A stretch of 64,000 nucleotides of DNA from Comamonas sp. lk (GCA_945865675.1 CAMBFO010000001.1:1-64000); one strand, 5' to 3'. Shown: positions 16,892-25,521, numbered from the stretch's first letter. Notes: generated by a model not told the origin, from the sequence alone. Made by a program: numbers and translations.

Positions 16892-18391
16892 ATGGCCAGC
16901 CAATTACCTCAAATGCCCGCAGGGGCAAAGCCCGCGCTGCAAGACTACATCGTGCGCAGCGAGCTGGGCGGCCACAGCCCGCAGGGCAGCGGTCACACCC
17001 TGCTCAGCCTGGTGCACATCAGCGACGCGCATGTGATGGACAGTGCCTCGCCGGCGCGCTGCGAATGGGTGGAGCTGCGCGGGCAAGAGCCGCTGTGGCC
17101 GCCGCTCTTGCACATGCACCGCCCTTATGAAGCGCTCACGCACTTTGCCCTGGCGGCGCATATAGACAGGCTGGGCGCAAACCCCCTGGCCCCGGCCAGC
17201 GGCCGTCCGTATGACCTGGCGCTGTTCACCGGCGACAACATTGATAACGCGCAGGCCAATGAATTGCAGGTCTTTATCGCCTTGGTGCGCGGCGGACAGG
17301 CGTCTTTGTCCGCCTATGGCGGCGTGCATGACGTCGCAGGCGCGCAGGACTGGCTGGCCACGCAGCCCGATGGCCTGTGGCCATATTGGTGCCCGCAAAG
17401 CGAAGTCCCCTGCGCTGGCAAGGCCCTGGGTTTGCCGGTCATAGAAGACTTTTTGGCGCGCGCCAGCGCAGTGATCAGCAGCCGCGGCCTGGGCTTTGCT
17501 TGGACCAGCGTCGCTGGCAACCACGATGTTCTGCGCCAAGGCACGGCCCTGAGCAACGCAGCCCTGGAGACCATCGCCACCGGCGCGCTAAAAACCCTGG
17601 CGCAACCGGCGGACTTTGCGCCGGCCGATCCGCTGCACGCTTTTTTGGACCAGCCCGAAGCGTTTTCGCAAACCGCGGCAGGCCCTGGCACCCGGGCGAT
17701 TACGCCCGATGCCGGGCGGCGCATCATCAGCGCCCAAGAATTCGTCGATGGACATGCGTTAGCGGGCGCGCAGGGTTACGCACAGCTCGCACCGGGGCAG
17801 CGTGACACCTACATTGACACCGAACATGTGCGCATCATCCTGCTGGACACCAACCACCCCTTGGGCGATTACCAGGGCAGCGTGGGCAAGCAGCAACTGG
17901 CCTGGCTGGACGATTGCTTGCACGAGGTGGGTCGCACGCCGGGGCGCATGGCCATGCTGGCCAGCCACCATGGCTGCGCCTTACTGGTGAACCGGCGCGG
18001 ACATGACCCGGAACGCGCACACGCCCAGGCACTGACCGATGTGCTGCACCGCCATGCCTGCGTGCTGGCCTGGCTGGTAGGCCACCGCCACATCCACCGC
18101 ATCGACGCGCACCCGCCGCGCACGCAAGCCCGCGCCGGTGGCGGGCGGGGCTTTTGGGAAATTGCCACCGCCTCCCTCATCGATTGGCCCAGCCAGGCGC
18201 GCGCTATCGAGTTAGTCCGCCATAACGACGGCAGCTTGGAGCTCATCTGCACACCGTTGGACCACCGTAGCCCGGCCGGCACGCTGGCGGCTTTGCACCA
18301 TGCCCTGGCGCTGCGCTTGGCCGGTGCCCAAGCGCAGGTCATGCAAGGCCGTGCCCAGGATGGGCGGGTACGTCTGGTTTTCCCGATTTGA
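16892..18391 (+). CDS. Metallophosphoesterase, TIGR03767-like
   Basis: The real gene is the 499-residue C-terminal part of a 900-codon track ORF; codons before ATG 16892 lie antisense to hyuA. The product has metallophosphoesterase motifs: SLVHISDAHVMD, FTGDNIDN, GNHDV, ASHHG and VGHRHIHR. The motif order and length resemble the TIGR03767 (PPA1498-type) family, whose substrate is unknown. There is no signal peptide, so it is probably cytoplasmic. It lies directly upstream of the CocE-like hydrolase on the same strand and may be co-transcribed with it. Confidence 0.82.
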   Translation: MASQLPQMPAGAKPALQDYIVRSELGGHSPQGSGHTLLSLVHISDAHVMDSASPARCEWVELRGQEPLWPPLLHMHRPYEALTHFALAAHIDRLGANPLAPASGRPYDLALFTGDNIDNAQANELQVFIALVRGGQASLSAYGGVHDVAGAQDWLATQPDGLWPYWCPQSEVPCAGKALGLPVIEDFLARASAVISSRGLGFAWTSVAGNHDVLRQGTALSNAALETIATGALKTLAQPADFAPADPLHAFLDQPEAFSQTAAGPGTRAITPDAGRRIISAQEFVDGHALAGAQGYAQLAPGQRDTYIDTEHVRIILLDTNHPLGDYQGSVGKQQLAWLDDCLHEVGRTPGRMAMLASHHGCALLVNRRGHDPERAHAQALTDVLHRHACVLAWLVGHRHIHRIDAHPPRTQARAGGGRGFWEIATASLIDWPSQARAIELVRHNDGSLELICTPLDHRSPAGTLAALHHALALRLAGAQAQVMQGRAQDGRVRLVFPI

Positions 18392-18423
18392 CAGGGCGCA
18401 TGGCGGGCGCTAAGGTCGCCGCC

Positions 18424-20445
18424 ATGAAAACTCTACGCAAATTCCCCCGAGCGGTGCGCGAAATCGCGCACCAAATCATTCCCATGCCCGATGGCACCGA
18501 GTTGTCCGCGCGCATCTGGCTGCCCAAAGATGCCGCCAAGAACCCGGTGCCCGCCATTCTGGAGCATTTGCCCTACCGCAAGCGCGACGGCACCATCGTG
18601 CGAGACGCCCTCACCCACCCCTATCTGGCGGGCCATGGGTATGCCTGCATCCGCGTAGACATGCGCGGCAACGGCGACTCGCAAGGCCTGATGCACGACG
18701 AATACAGCGAGCAGGAATTACAGGACGCGGAATCTGTCATCGCCTGGCTGCGCCAGCAGCCCTGGTGTACCGGGCGGGTGGGCATGATGGGGATTTCCTG
18801 GGGTGGCTTTAATAGCCTGCAGGTGGCAGCGCGCCAACCCGAAGGCTTGGAAGCCATCATCACTTTGTGCTCTACGGACGACCGCTATACCGACGACATC
18901 CATTACAAAGGCGGCTGTCTGTTGTCGGAAAACATGGGCTGGTCGGCCACGATGTTTGGCTACTCCTCGCGGCCGCCAGACCCAGCATTGGTGGGTAAGG
19001 CATGGCGCGCCATGTGGCTGGAACGCCTGAACACGGAGCCCCTGTTGGCCATTGACTGGCTACAACACCCGCACCGCGATGCCTACTGGAAGCGCGGTTC
19101 GGTGAACCAAGACATAGGCGCCATCAAAGCGGCAGTGTTGGCTTTTGGTGGCTGGAATGACGCCTATACCAATGCGGTGCCACGTCTGGTGGGCTCAGTG
19201 CAAAGCCCGGTCAAAGGCATCATCGGCCCCTGGGCGCACAAATACCCGCACTTTGCCGTGCCCGAGCCGCGTATCGGCTTTTTGCAAGAGGCGCTGCGTT
19301 GGTGGGACCGCTGGCTCAAAGGCGCGCAAACCGGCGTGGAGCAGGACCCCGCTTTTCGCACCTACATCATGGAGGTGCAGCGGCCGGGCGCCAGCATCAG
19401 CCGCATTGAGGGTCGCTGGGTGAGCGACACCGTCTGGCCCAATGCCAAAGACCTGGGCCAGCGCCTGCACCTCAATGCCGACGGCCTGGGCGCAGAGCGT
19501 GCCAGCGCGCACAAGCAAACGATTAGCTCGCCACAGCACACGGGCGCGGACAGCGGCGAGTACTGCATTATTTGGCTGGGGCCAGAATTTCCTGGCGACC
19601 AGCGCCAGGACGATTCCGGATCCCTGTGCTTTGACGGCAACCCCTTGGGCCAGGACATCGACCTGGTGGGCGCGCCGGTACTAACGCTTAAGTTCAGCGT
19701 GGACCAGCCAGTGGCGCATGTGGCGGTGCGGCTCAACAGCATCTGGCCCGATGGCGCAGTATCGCGTCTGACCTACGCGGTGGCCAATCTGACGCATTTG
19801 CACGCTGACGCCAGCCACGACCAGCCGCAGGCCCTAGAGCCGGGTAAGGTCTATACCGTGAAAATCCAATTGGACGAGGTGGCCTACCGCATCCCCAAGG
19901 GGCACACGCTGCGGGTATCGCTGTCCACCAGCTACTGGCCGCTGATCTGGCCGGCGCCGACCCCGGTAAGGCTGACGGTGCATACCGGCGCCAGCCACAT
20001 GGACATGCCAGTGCGCCCCAAAGTACGCGGTGAAAAAGCCCCGCATTTTGAGCCGGCCGAGGCTGCACCGGCCGTCCGCTTAAAGACGCTGGACGCCCCT
20101 TGGAACAAACGGGAAGTCACGATTGACCAAGCCACCGGCGAGCGACGCATGGTGATTGAAGACGACTTTGGCCGCATCACCAACATGGAGCATGGTCTTA
20201 CGACCTGGGGGCGCGGGCGGGAACGCTACAGCATCCTGCCCGATGACCCTTTATCAGCCCGCCAGGAGTGCCACTGGAGCATGGAAACCTCGCGCGGCGA
20301 TTGGGTGACGCGCACCGAAACCCATAGCACCATGAGCGCCAGCGCTACCCATTTCCGCGTCACCGGTCGCTTAGAAGCCTACGAGGGCGACAAGCAAATT
20401 TTGGTGCGGCATTGGGACAAGAAAGTCAAGCGGCGCTTGCTCTGA
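18424..20445 (+). CDS. CocE/NonD family hydrolase (X-Pro dipeptidyl-peptidase-like)
   Basis: The 673-residue product has an alpha/beta-hydrolase domain (PAILEHLPYRKRDGT, then the nucleophile elbow GISWGG, Ser in GxSxGG) and a C-terminal jelly-roll domain (LTLKFSVDQPVAHVAVRLN and following), the architecture of cocaine esterase and X-Pro dipeptidyl-peptidase S15 proteins. It probably hydrolyses an ester or amide. ATG 18424 has AAGG about nine bases upstream; the track TTG at 18388 overlaps the preceding gene and is less likely. A bidirectional hairpin follows the stop. Confidence 0.88.
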   Translation: MKTLRKFPRAVREIAHQIIPMPDGTELSARIWLPKDAAKNPVPAILEHLPYRKRDGTIVRDALTHPYLAGHGYACIRVDMRGNGDSQGLMHDEYSEQELQDAESVIAWLRQQPWCTGRVGMMGISWGGFNSLQVAARQPEGLEAIITLCSTDDRYTDDIHYKGGCLLSENMGWSATMFGYSSRPPDPALVGKAWRAMWLERLNTEPLLAIDWLQHPHRDAYWKRGSVNQDIGAIKAAVLAFGGWNDAYTNAVPRLVGSVQSPVKGIIGPWAHKYPHFAVPEPRIGFLQEALRWWDRWLKGAQTGVEQDPAFRTYIMEVQRPGASISRIEGRWVSDTVWPNAKDLGQRLHLNADGLGAERASAHKQTISSPQHTGADSGEYCIIWLGPEFPGDQRQDDSGSLCFDGNPLGQDIDLVGAPVLTLKFSVDQPVAHVAVRLNSIWPDGAVSRLTYAVANLTHLHADASHDQPQALEPGKVYTVKIQLDEVAYRIPKGHTLRVSLSTSYWPLIWPAPTPVRLTVHTGASHMDMPVRPKVRGEKAPHFEPAEAAPAVRLKTLDAPWNKREVTIDQATGERRMVIEDDFGRITNMEHGLTTWGRGRERYSILPDDPLSARQECHWSMETSRGDWVTRTETHSTMSASATHFRVTGRLEAYEGDKQILVRHWDKKVKRRLL

Positions 20446-20454
20446 ATCAAGTGC

Positions 20455-20500
20455 GGCCCGCGCCGGTGCGAACAAGCGTTCGGCACCGGGCCGGGTGGCC
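20455..20500. terminator. Hairpin between convergent genes
   Basis: CCGGTGC-GAAC-aagc-GTTC-GGCACCGG forms a long GC-rich stem with one bulged base between the stop codons of the CocE-like gene (plus) and the small lipoprotein (minus). There is no long T-run, so termination efficiency is uncertain. Confidence 0.55.
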
Positions 20501-20508
20501 TTAGCCGC

Positions 20509-20670
20509 TTATTTTTTCTCGGCAGGGGTAAAAATACCCTTTACCGTGTCGCCGGCCTTGGCGGCTGTATCAACCACGGTAGACCCTAGCGCACTGATAC
20601 TGGCGCAGCCAGTCAAGGTCAGTACCAACATAGTTGCACCAGCAATTTTCGAAAAAGCATTGAAGTTCAT
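20509..20670 (-). CDS. Small lipoprotein, 53 residues
   Basis: This gene is below the ORF-track cutoff. The product starts MNFNAFSKIAGATMLVLTLT and continues GCASISALGS, giving a clean signal peptide with lipobox LTGC at residues 19-22, followed by a short tail rich in small residues (VVDTAAKAGDTVKGIF). Such short lipoproteins of entericidin-like size are common in Burkholderiales, but I cannot name the family. It is convergent with the CocE-like gene. Confidence 0.7.
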   Translation of the reverse strand: MNFNAFSKIAGATMLVLTLTGCASISALGSTVVDTAAKAGDTVKGIFTPAEKK

Positions 20671-20843
20671 CGTCATCCATCCTTTTTGGGCATTGTGTTA
20701 TTGCGGACTGGAGGGCCTAGTGGCACATCGCAAATTCCGAACGAAGTCTCGAAACGACCTAGGGCCGAACCCCCACTATAAATGCAAGACGCGAGTTGGC
20801 TGAAAAATACCAATCACCAAGGGCCGGGAAATCCGATGCGCGA

Positions 20844-21095
20844 TCATTGGCTGCCCGCTTCCTGCGCACACCAACCGCGCGCCTTGGCCTCGAAATCGCT
20901 GCGGGTTTGCCCGGTGGACTCAGAAATGCGCCAGGGTGTTTTTTCGGAATGCGCGTCCCAGACTTTGAGGCGGGATTTGACGCAGCGGTCTTGCGGGGAT
21001 TCTTCGCAGGCGGTCAAGTTCAGGCAGACCAAAGCACAGGCGATCGCCAGTGCGCTGCACGAAGACCTCTGCGATCCTTTTTGCTGCTTGTCCAT
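20844..21095 (-). CDS. Small cysteine-containing lipoprotein, unknown function
   Basis: From ATG 21095 the product is 83 residues, starts MDKQQKGSQRS and has a hydrophobic signal ending in the lipobox LTAC, then a polar mature part with further cysteines (RCVKSRLK, GWCAQEAG) that could form a disulfide. ATG 21095 is preferred over the track start because GGAG lies seven bases before it. No family is recognised. It is the last gene before the tRNA-Thr island on the left. Confidence 0.6.
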   Translation of the reverse strand: MDKQQKGSQRSSCSALAIACALVCLNLTACEESPQDRCVKSRLKVWDAHSEKTPWRISESTGQTRSDFEAKARGWCAQEAGSQ

Positions 21096-21222
21096 GCCCA
21101 TGCTCCATATCCATTCAATTTCCAGTCCGTCCTTCTGTCCCTCGCACAATGGGTGTCATTTTCAGGGAAGCTACACCCGATAAAATCGGCTTCGGCGAAT
21201 TCGGCGCTAGCGGAGAAACGTC

Positions 21223-21312
21223 ATGCTCAAAACTATTGTCCAAGTACTCGCAGTATGGCTGGCTGCCATGTGCCTGTTGTTCTTTTTTTTGGCAATTGGG
21301 GGCGACATCTAA
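21223..21312 (+). CDS. 29-residue single-pass membrane peptide
   Basis: The ORF reads MLKTIVQVLAVWLAAMCLLF and ends FFLAIGGDI. It is almost entirely one membrane helix. GGAG lies seven bases before the ATG, a strong ribosome site for so short an ORF, which argues that it is translated. It is too short for the track. It stands alone, 31 bases from the left end of the island. The function is unknown. Confidence 0.5.
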   Translation: MLKTIVQVLAVWLAAMCLLFFFLAIGGDI

Positions 21313-21343
21313 ATTCGCCGCGTCATCGCTATTTACACGCACA

Positions 21344-21398
21344 AAAAAACCAGCCATCGCTGCGCGATGCTGGCTTTCAAAATGGTGCCGATTATCGG
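21344..21398. repeat. Distal attachment-site repeat of the island
   Basis: This copy contains a hairpin (CCAGCCATCGC-tgc-GCGATGCTGG) and then GTGCCGATTATCGG, matching the tRNA-Thr 3' end. Read on the minus strand it is the tRNA tail followed by a rho-independent terminator with a T-run. The tRNA body is missing here, as expected for the far end of an element integrated into a tRNA gene. Confidence 0.88.
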
Positions 21399-21458
21399 CA
21401 TCACACTACGCCATTAAGCTATTGAAAGATAAGGATATTTTTGGGAACGTCATTCACA

Positions 21459-21481
21459 ATGCCCCCAATAATACCCCCATC
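21459..21481. repeat. Left arm-type repeats (ATRCCCCCA)
   Basis: Two copies of an A-T-A/G-CCCCCA motif (AATGCCCCCAATA and AATACCCCCAT) lie about 15 to 35 bases upstream of the integrase start. Matching ATACCCCCA copies occur just inside the right end. Paired short repeats at both ends are typical integrase arm-binding sites. Confidence 0.5.
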
Positions 21482-21495
21482 TGGAGAAAGTACCC

Positions 21496-22716
21496 ATGAG
21501 CAAGGCAACCAACAAACTCAGCGACACCAAAGCCAAGACGGTTAAGGCGCCGGGCAAGTATGCCGACGGTGAGGGCTTGTACCTCGAGGTAACGGCCAAA
21601 GGCTCAAAACTATGGCGACTAAAGTACCGCATCGCGGGCATAGAAAAATCCCTTTCCATCGGGCCCTACCCTGCAATTGGGATAGCGCAGGCGAGGGAAT
21701 CCAAGAACCAGGCCAGAAAGCAAATAGCCCAGGGGGTTGACCCATCGGCAACCAAGCAAGCGGCCAAAGCTCGCAAAGCCTTGGATGCAGCCCAGACCGT
21801 CCAATCGTGCGCTAGGGCTTGGATAGAACACCAAAAAGCTAAGTGGGGTCAAGGCACCTTAAAGGCAGTCGAATCAAGCTTTGAGCGAGATGTCTATCCA
21901 TTGATGGGGCAGCGGGCGATATCAAGCCTTACGGCGGAGGACGTCATCAAGGCCACCAAGATGGTGACCGCACGTGGCGCCAAAGACCAAGCCGCCAGGC
22001 TCCTCCAAAGGCTGAAATCATTTTCAAGATGGGCCACTGTAAACCGATTGATAACTGTAAACCCTGGCGGAGATATCAAGCCAGACGACATATTGGAGCG
22101 GCGCGAAGTCAAGCATCGTCCCGCCCTAGGTCAAGAACAACTGAGCGACTTCATGCAGAGACTTGCCGCCTACGACGGCGACATTGTGGTGGCCGAAGGT
22201 TTAAGGTTCTTGGCCCTGACCGCTTTGCGCCCAGGCGAGGTGCGCGGACTGCTTTGGACTGACCTTGATATCGGGAAGGCGATGCTCACCATACCCGCTT
22301 CGCGGATGAAAATGGGGCGAAACCATAGGGTACCCCTATCTACCCAAGCATTGGCCGTTGTAGAGCGTATTCGGCCGCTTAACGGCCACAGAAAACTAGT
22401 CTTTTCTTCGGTGCGAAAGCCTGGCTTCCCTATGAGCGAAAACACACTTAATTTGGGATTGCAGCGTATGGGATTTCAAGCTACAAGCCACGGTATGAGG
22501 TCGACGTTTTCCACCATAGCGAATGAAAGTCTGAACTTCAAGCGTGAGGTCATCGAGGCAGCGTTAGCTCACATGGACGGGAACAAGGTAGCCGCAGCCT
22601 ACAACCGCACCGATTTCTACAACGAACGAATCCGCCTCATGCAGTGGTGGGCTAACTTTTTGGATTCAAATGCCAGGTTGAATCAAGTGCAAAGTGGCGC
22701 GATAGCAACAACTTAG
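21496..22716 (+). CDS. int: P4-type tyrosine integrase
   Basis: The 406-residue product has the P4-integrase N-terminal DUF4102-like domain (KYADGEGLYLEVTAKGSKLWR), a core-binding domain and the catalytic domain with LTALRPGEVRGLLW (catalytic Arg), HGMRSTF (His and Arg) and LAHMDGNKVAAAYNR (His and the Tyr nucleophile). It catalyses integration and excision at the tRNA-Thr site. GGAG lies nine bases upstream of ATG 21496. It is the first gene inside the left attachment repeat. All catalytic residues appear intact, so the element may still be mobile. Confidence 0.95.
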   Translation: MSKATNKLSDTKAKTVKAPGKYADGEGLYLEVTAKGSKLWRLKYRIAGIEKSLSIGPYPAIGIAQARESKNQARKQIAQGVDPSATKQAAKARKALDAAQTVQSCARAWIEHQKAKWGQGTLKAVESSFERDVYPLMGQRAISSLTAEDVIKATKMVTARGAKDQAARLLQRLKSFSRWATVNRLITVNPGGDIKPDDILERREVKHRPALGQEQLSDFMQRLAAYDGDIVVAEGLRFLALTALRPGEVRGLLWTDLDIGKAMLTIPASRMKMGRNHRVPLSTQALAVVERIRPLNGHRKLVFSSVRKPGFPMSENTLNLGLQRMGFQATSHGMRSTFSTIANESLNFKREVIEAALAHMDGNKVAAAYNRTDFYNERIRLMQWWANFLDSNARLNQVQSGAIATT

Positions 22717-23069
22717 GTTCTTCTAATTGACTAATCAGGCAACTGTATTACCTTGCTATTGACTAATTCATCAACTATTTTGCGGCAATAGATCAATGAA
22801 CATTTTCAGTCGTAAATAAATTCATTACACGATAGAAAAACTCGATTATGATTTACGCAGAATCCCACCTAGCTCCAAGAGCACACTGTGACTGAGTCGG
22901 CGCCATAAGACCACTCATACTTATACAGACTCTCACCTAGGTGCCGGGGCACCTCCTTCATGTCAAGCATACGGCCACCCATTGGCAAGGGCAAGGCGAC
23001 ATGACACAACACATCCGAACCTTTTAGGCGGCACTACGTTTGCAGTGCTACCGACTCATGGAGATAGAT
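22717..23069. other. Intergenic region with two imperfect 32-base direct repeats
   Basis: This A/T-rich stretch between the integrase and the AlpA-like gene holds two tandem 32-base units beginning ATTGACTAAT (22726 and 22758), sharing 15 or more positions including a common CAACT. A GC-rich hairpin (GGTGCCGGGGCACC) lies near 22940. The repeats could be AlpA/excisionase sites or iterons for the RepA-like protein. I see no ORF in it. Confidence 0.5.
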
Positions 23070-23273
23070 ATGTCAGATCAACTTTTGCGATTCCCCGAAG
23101 TCATTGCCCTGGTAAAGAAATCAAGGGGAACTATTTACGTAGACATGAAGCGCGGCGATTTTCCAATGTCCATCAGCATCGGCCGTAGAGCCGTTGCTTG
23201 GAAGCGTACCGAACTTGAGACTTGGCTCAGTGCGCGCCCGCAGTCCTCAGCCGCCCACCCGCCTGGCGCGTAG
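23070..23273 (+). CDS. AlpA-like DNA-binding protein
   Basis: The 67-residue product starts MSDQLLRFPEVIALVKKSRG and continues through FPMSISIGRRAVAWKRTELETWL, the winged helix-turn-helix layout of AlpA/MerR-type excisionase regulators. In P4-like elements AlpA promotes integrase expression or excision. The start at 23070 has GGAG six bases upstream. The C-terminal tail is rich in Ala, Pro and Ser. It precedes the ATPase gene by 137 bases. Confidence 0.85.
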   Translation: MSDQLLRFPEVIALVKKSRGTIYVDMKRGDFPMSISIGRRAVAWKRTELETWLSARPQSSAAHPPGA

Positions 23274-23410
23274 CCCCCCAGGGTAGGCGACAGTACCGGG
23301 GCGGCTGCTACAGCCCCCCCTACCTACCCCGCCAAAGCGGGGCGCAGCAACACAAAAAAAATCCACCAAGCTTTAAAGACTGGTGGACAAGATTTGAGAG
23401 AGGTCATTGT

Positions 23411-24925
23411 ATGACTGAACAACTATGCCTGAAAGAAAAATGGGCGCGGATGGGTAACGGCGGGCCTTTGAAAGCCTTAGAGGGTTCCCAGAAAAGCCAA
23501 TGGCTGATTGATGGGATCATTGCCCCCAACACGATCAACTGGTTGGTGGCGCCCCCAGAATCCTACAAAACATTCATTGCTTTAGATATGGGCGCGTGTA
23601 TTGCAAGTGGCAGACCTTGGCATGGCCTACCAACTCAGAGGACGGGAGTACTTTATCTATCTGCCGAAGGCGGCGACGATATTCACATCCGAAGGGCGGC
23701 CATTGATACGGCAGCCAATGACGCCTCAGAACAACTATGGATTGCCCAAGCGCGGCCACGAATAGATGATGAAGAGGGCTTCGGCTTCTTGTGTGGCGCG
23801 GCATTAAATGGCTACTTTAAATATGCTCAATGTCAAAATCTTCGCGTTGGAAATGATTACTTCCAAGTAGCAAAAATTAAATATTTCAATGCAGAAGAAA
23901 AAAAACGCTGGGAGGCACTTGGCGGTAAATTGGCAGAACCTACAAACGATGACTGTTTTATTGATTTAGAAAATTTCAAGAAAAAAAATATAGAAAAATG
24001 GAATGCAGTCTGCGAAGTTTTCGACTATGAAATGTGGGATGAAAGTCTGCCGCCAAATAAGCAAATAAAACATCCATACCTCGAAGTGTACGTAGACGAA
24101 GATAACAACGACAAGTGCTGGCAGCTAACAAACCTTGACGATTACTTGGCTGACTTGGATATCACGCACCGCTACAAGGGGTATGACCTTGGATATGCAC
24201 AAGCTGAAAGTTTGCAGATTGATGCCCGGCTGTCCGGCCGAATTGAAGTCGACAGCGATACAGGCGAAAAGAAATATTTCAGTAAAGGCCGCAGCCTATT
24301 GATCATCATCGACACATATTCGCAAACAAGCAGTGACGATGAAAAAGGCACCGTTAGCCGGTACATCAAAACCTTGAGGGATGTTCAGGATAAGGCTGTC
24401 AAGCTTGGAGTCTCCATCACTTTTTTAGTGATAGATCACACCACCAAGCAAGGTGATACCTATATGGGAAGTGGTGCCAAGCATGGCGACTGTGATGTCA
24501 TGATGAAGGTCGAACGGCCAAGCAAAGGCTCATCTGCAATTGTCAAATGTTTTAAACAGAAAGTGGGCACCCCATTTGCGCCCGTCCGCCTTGAACTCAA
24601 GCCAATCGAAATAGAAGGATTCTTAGACGGCATGGGCAGGCCCATCTCAAGCCTTTACGTTGACAGTGTGAATGGGGGCCTTCAATCGCGCCAGGCAGCG
24701 GCCGACATGACTGACACTGCTGCCGCTATTGCCCTTAGGCTGATTAATGCATCTGGCTCCATCAAGTCAGAAGACGCCAGGCAGAAATTCTTTGACCTGG
24801 AAATCAATCGGGGTAAGAAACCCGAATCCGTCAAAAGAGCGTTTATCCGAGCGCTGGACAGTCTCAAAGCAAAAAACCTGGTCTTCGAAGATTGGGAGGG
24901 ATACCTGTCCGATAAATCCACATGA
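23411..24925 (+). CDS. RepA-like AAA ATPase with a large central insertion
   Basis: The 504-residue product belongs to the RepA/AAA_25 helicase-like ATPases of plasmids and satellites. The P-loop is the YK variant (VAPPESYKTF, residues 46-55), followed by YLSAEGGDD (82-90), Walker B LLIIIDTYSQ (296-305) and VIDHTTKQ (340-347). P-loop and Walker B are about 240 residues apart; residues 125-292 form an A/T-rich insertion with many charged and aromatic residues and no recognised domain. The C-terminus (residues 435-500) looks like a winged helix. ATG 23411 has GAGAGG seven bases upstream; the track start at 23222 overlaps alpA. Its likely role is element replication. Confidence 0.82.
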   Translation: MTEQLCLKEKWARMGNGGPLKALEGSQKSQWLIDGIIAPNTINWLVAPPESYKTFIALDMGACIASGRPWHGLPTQRTGVLYLSAEGGDDIHIRRAAIDTAANDASEQLWIAQARPRIDDEEGFGFLCGAALNGYFKYAQCQNLRVGNDYFQVAKIKYFNAEEKKRWEALGGKLAEPTNDDCFIDLENFKKKNIEKWNAVCEVFDYEMWDESLPPNKQIKHPYLEVYVDEDNNDKCWQLTNLDDYLADLDITHRYKGYDLGYAQAESLQIDARLSGRIEVDSDTGEKKYFSKGRSLLIIIDTYSQTSSDDEKGTVSRYIKTLRDVQDKAVKLGVSITFLVIDHTTKQGDTYMGSGAKHGDCDVMMKVERPSKGSSAIVKCFKQKVGTPFAPVRLELKPIEIEGFLDGMGRPISSLYVDSVNGGLQSRQAAADMTDTAAAIALRLINASGSIKSEDARQKFFDLEINRGKKPESVKRAFIRALDSLKAKNLVFEDWEGYLSDKST

Positions 24926-25276
24926 CGAACCTAATTCGATAGGCTTGGACATCGGACACCCCACCCCCCTTAAAAGGGGGGGGATGTCTGTCCACCCTGT
25001 CTAGTCCGTCTCCAATAGGACAGACATTGATTTATGGTGGCCTAGACTCGTCCGCCTTCGTGGCGATATTTGTAATGCTTTGACGCTGAAATAGCGATTT
25101 CACCCTCGAGGATGAGGGTTAACGGTTAATGCTATTGAATCACTTTTGTTCAAATTGAACATTGTCTGTAAAGCTGCCATACTTCTATTGCAAACTGAAC
25201 CAACGTTACGAAACTTGTAGCAACTTCTACCTTGGTTCTGCCCACAACTTCATGTGAATTTTTATGGAGAGTCCAA
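24926..25276. other. Intergenic region with hairpin and 15-bp palindrome
   Basis: The left part has a G/C hairpin (CCCCCCTT-aa-AAGGGGGG near 24964-24981), a possible terminator for the ATPase gene. TGTTCAA-A-TTGAACA at 25147-25161 is a perfect 15-bp palindrome about 116 bases before the next start codon and is a candidate operator. No ORF on either strand is convincing. Confidence 0.55.
25147..25161. promoter_or_regulatory. Perfect palindrome, candidate operator
   Basis: TGTTCAAATTGAACA reads the same on both strands around a central base. It is placed where an operator for the two small downstream genes would be expected. No binding protein is identified; the AlpA-like protein of the element is one possibility. 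Confidence 0.4.
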
Positions 25277-25290
25277 GTGACCGATAAAGA
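25261..25290 (+). repeat. Duplicated translation leader, copy 1
   Basis: TTTATGGAGAGTCCAAGTGAC here matches TTTATGGAGAGTACAAGTGAC at 25492. Each copy contains the ribosome site GGAG, a GTG start and an upstream out-of-frame ATG opening a mini-ORF (MESPSDR then stop) that overlaps the GTG. Confidence 0.7.
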
Positions 25291-25426
25291 CTTTGTAGAT
25301 ATGGCCCTTGAAAAGGCGCAAATAATTGAAGCAAACCCATCAAATGATGAGGCATTTGAATTGTGCCAAATCATCATCGGGCTTGTTGACGTTATCAATA
25401 GGTTGGAATCTCAGACCTCACCATAA
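25277..25426 (+). CDS. Small acidic helical protein, 49 residues
   Basis: From GTG 25277 the product is MTDKDFVDMALEKAQIIEAN and continues to RLESQTSP. It is acidic and predicted to be mostly helical. The track ORF begins 15 codons earlier, but GGAG seven bases before the GTG and the duplicated leader fix the start. No family is recognised. It forms a likely transcription unit with the repeat protein 81 bases downstream. Confidence 0.6.
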   Translation: MTDKDFVDMALEKAQIIEANPSNDEAFELCQIIIGLVDVINRLESQTSP

Positions 25427-25491
25427 GTTTGACTGGCTCCTCCAGGTCCAAACCAACACCAAACCAAGACGCGATCCAATGATTAGCGCGT

Positions 25492-25521
25492 TTTATGGAG
25501 AGTACAAGTGACTAAAAAAGA
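25492..25521 (+). repeat. Duplicated translation leader, copy 2
   Basis: This second copy of the leader (see 25261) precedes the tandem-repeat protein, 231 bases after the first. The out-of-frame mini-ORF reads MESTSD then stop and overlaps the GTG start. The similarity extends a few codons into both genes. Confidence 0.7.
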
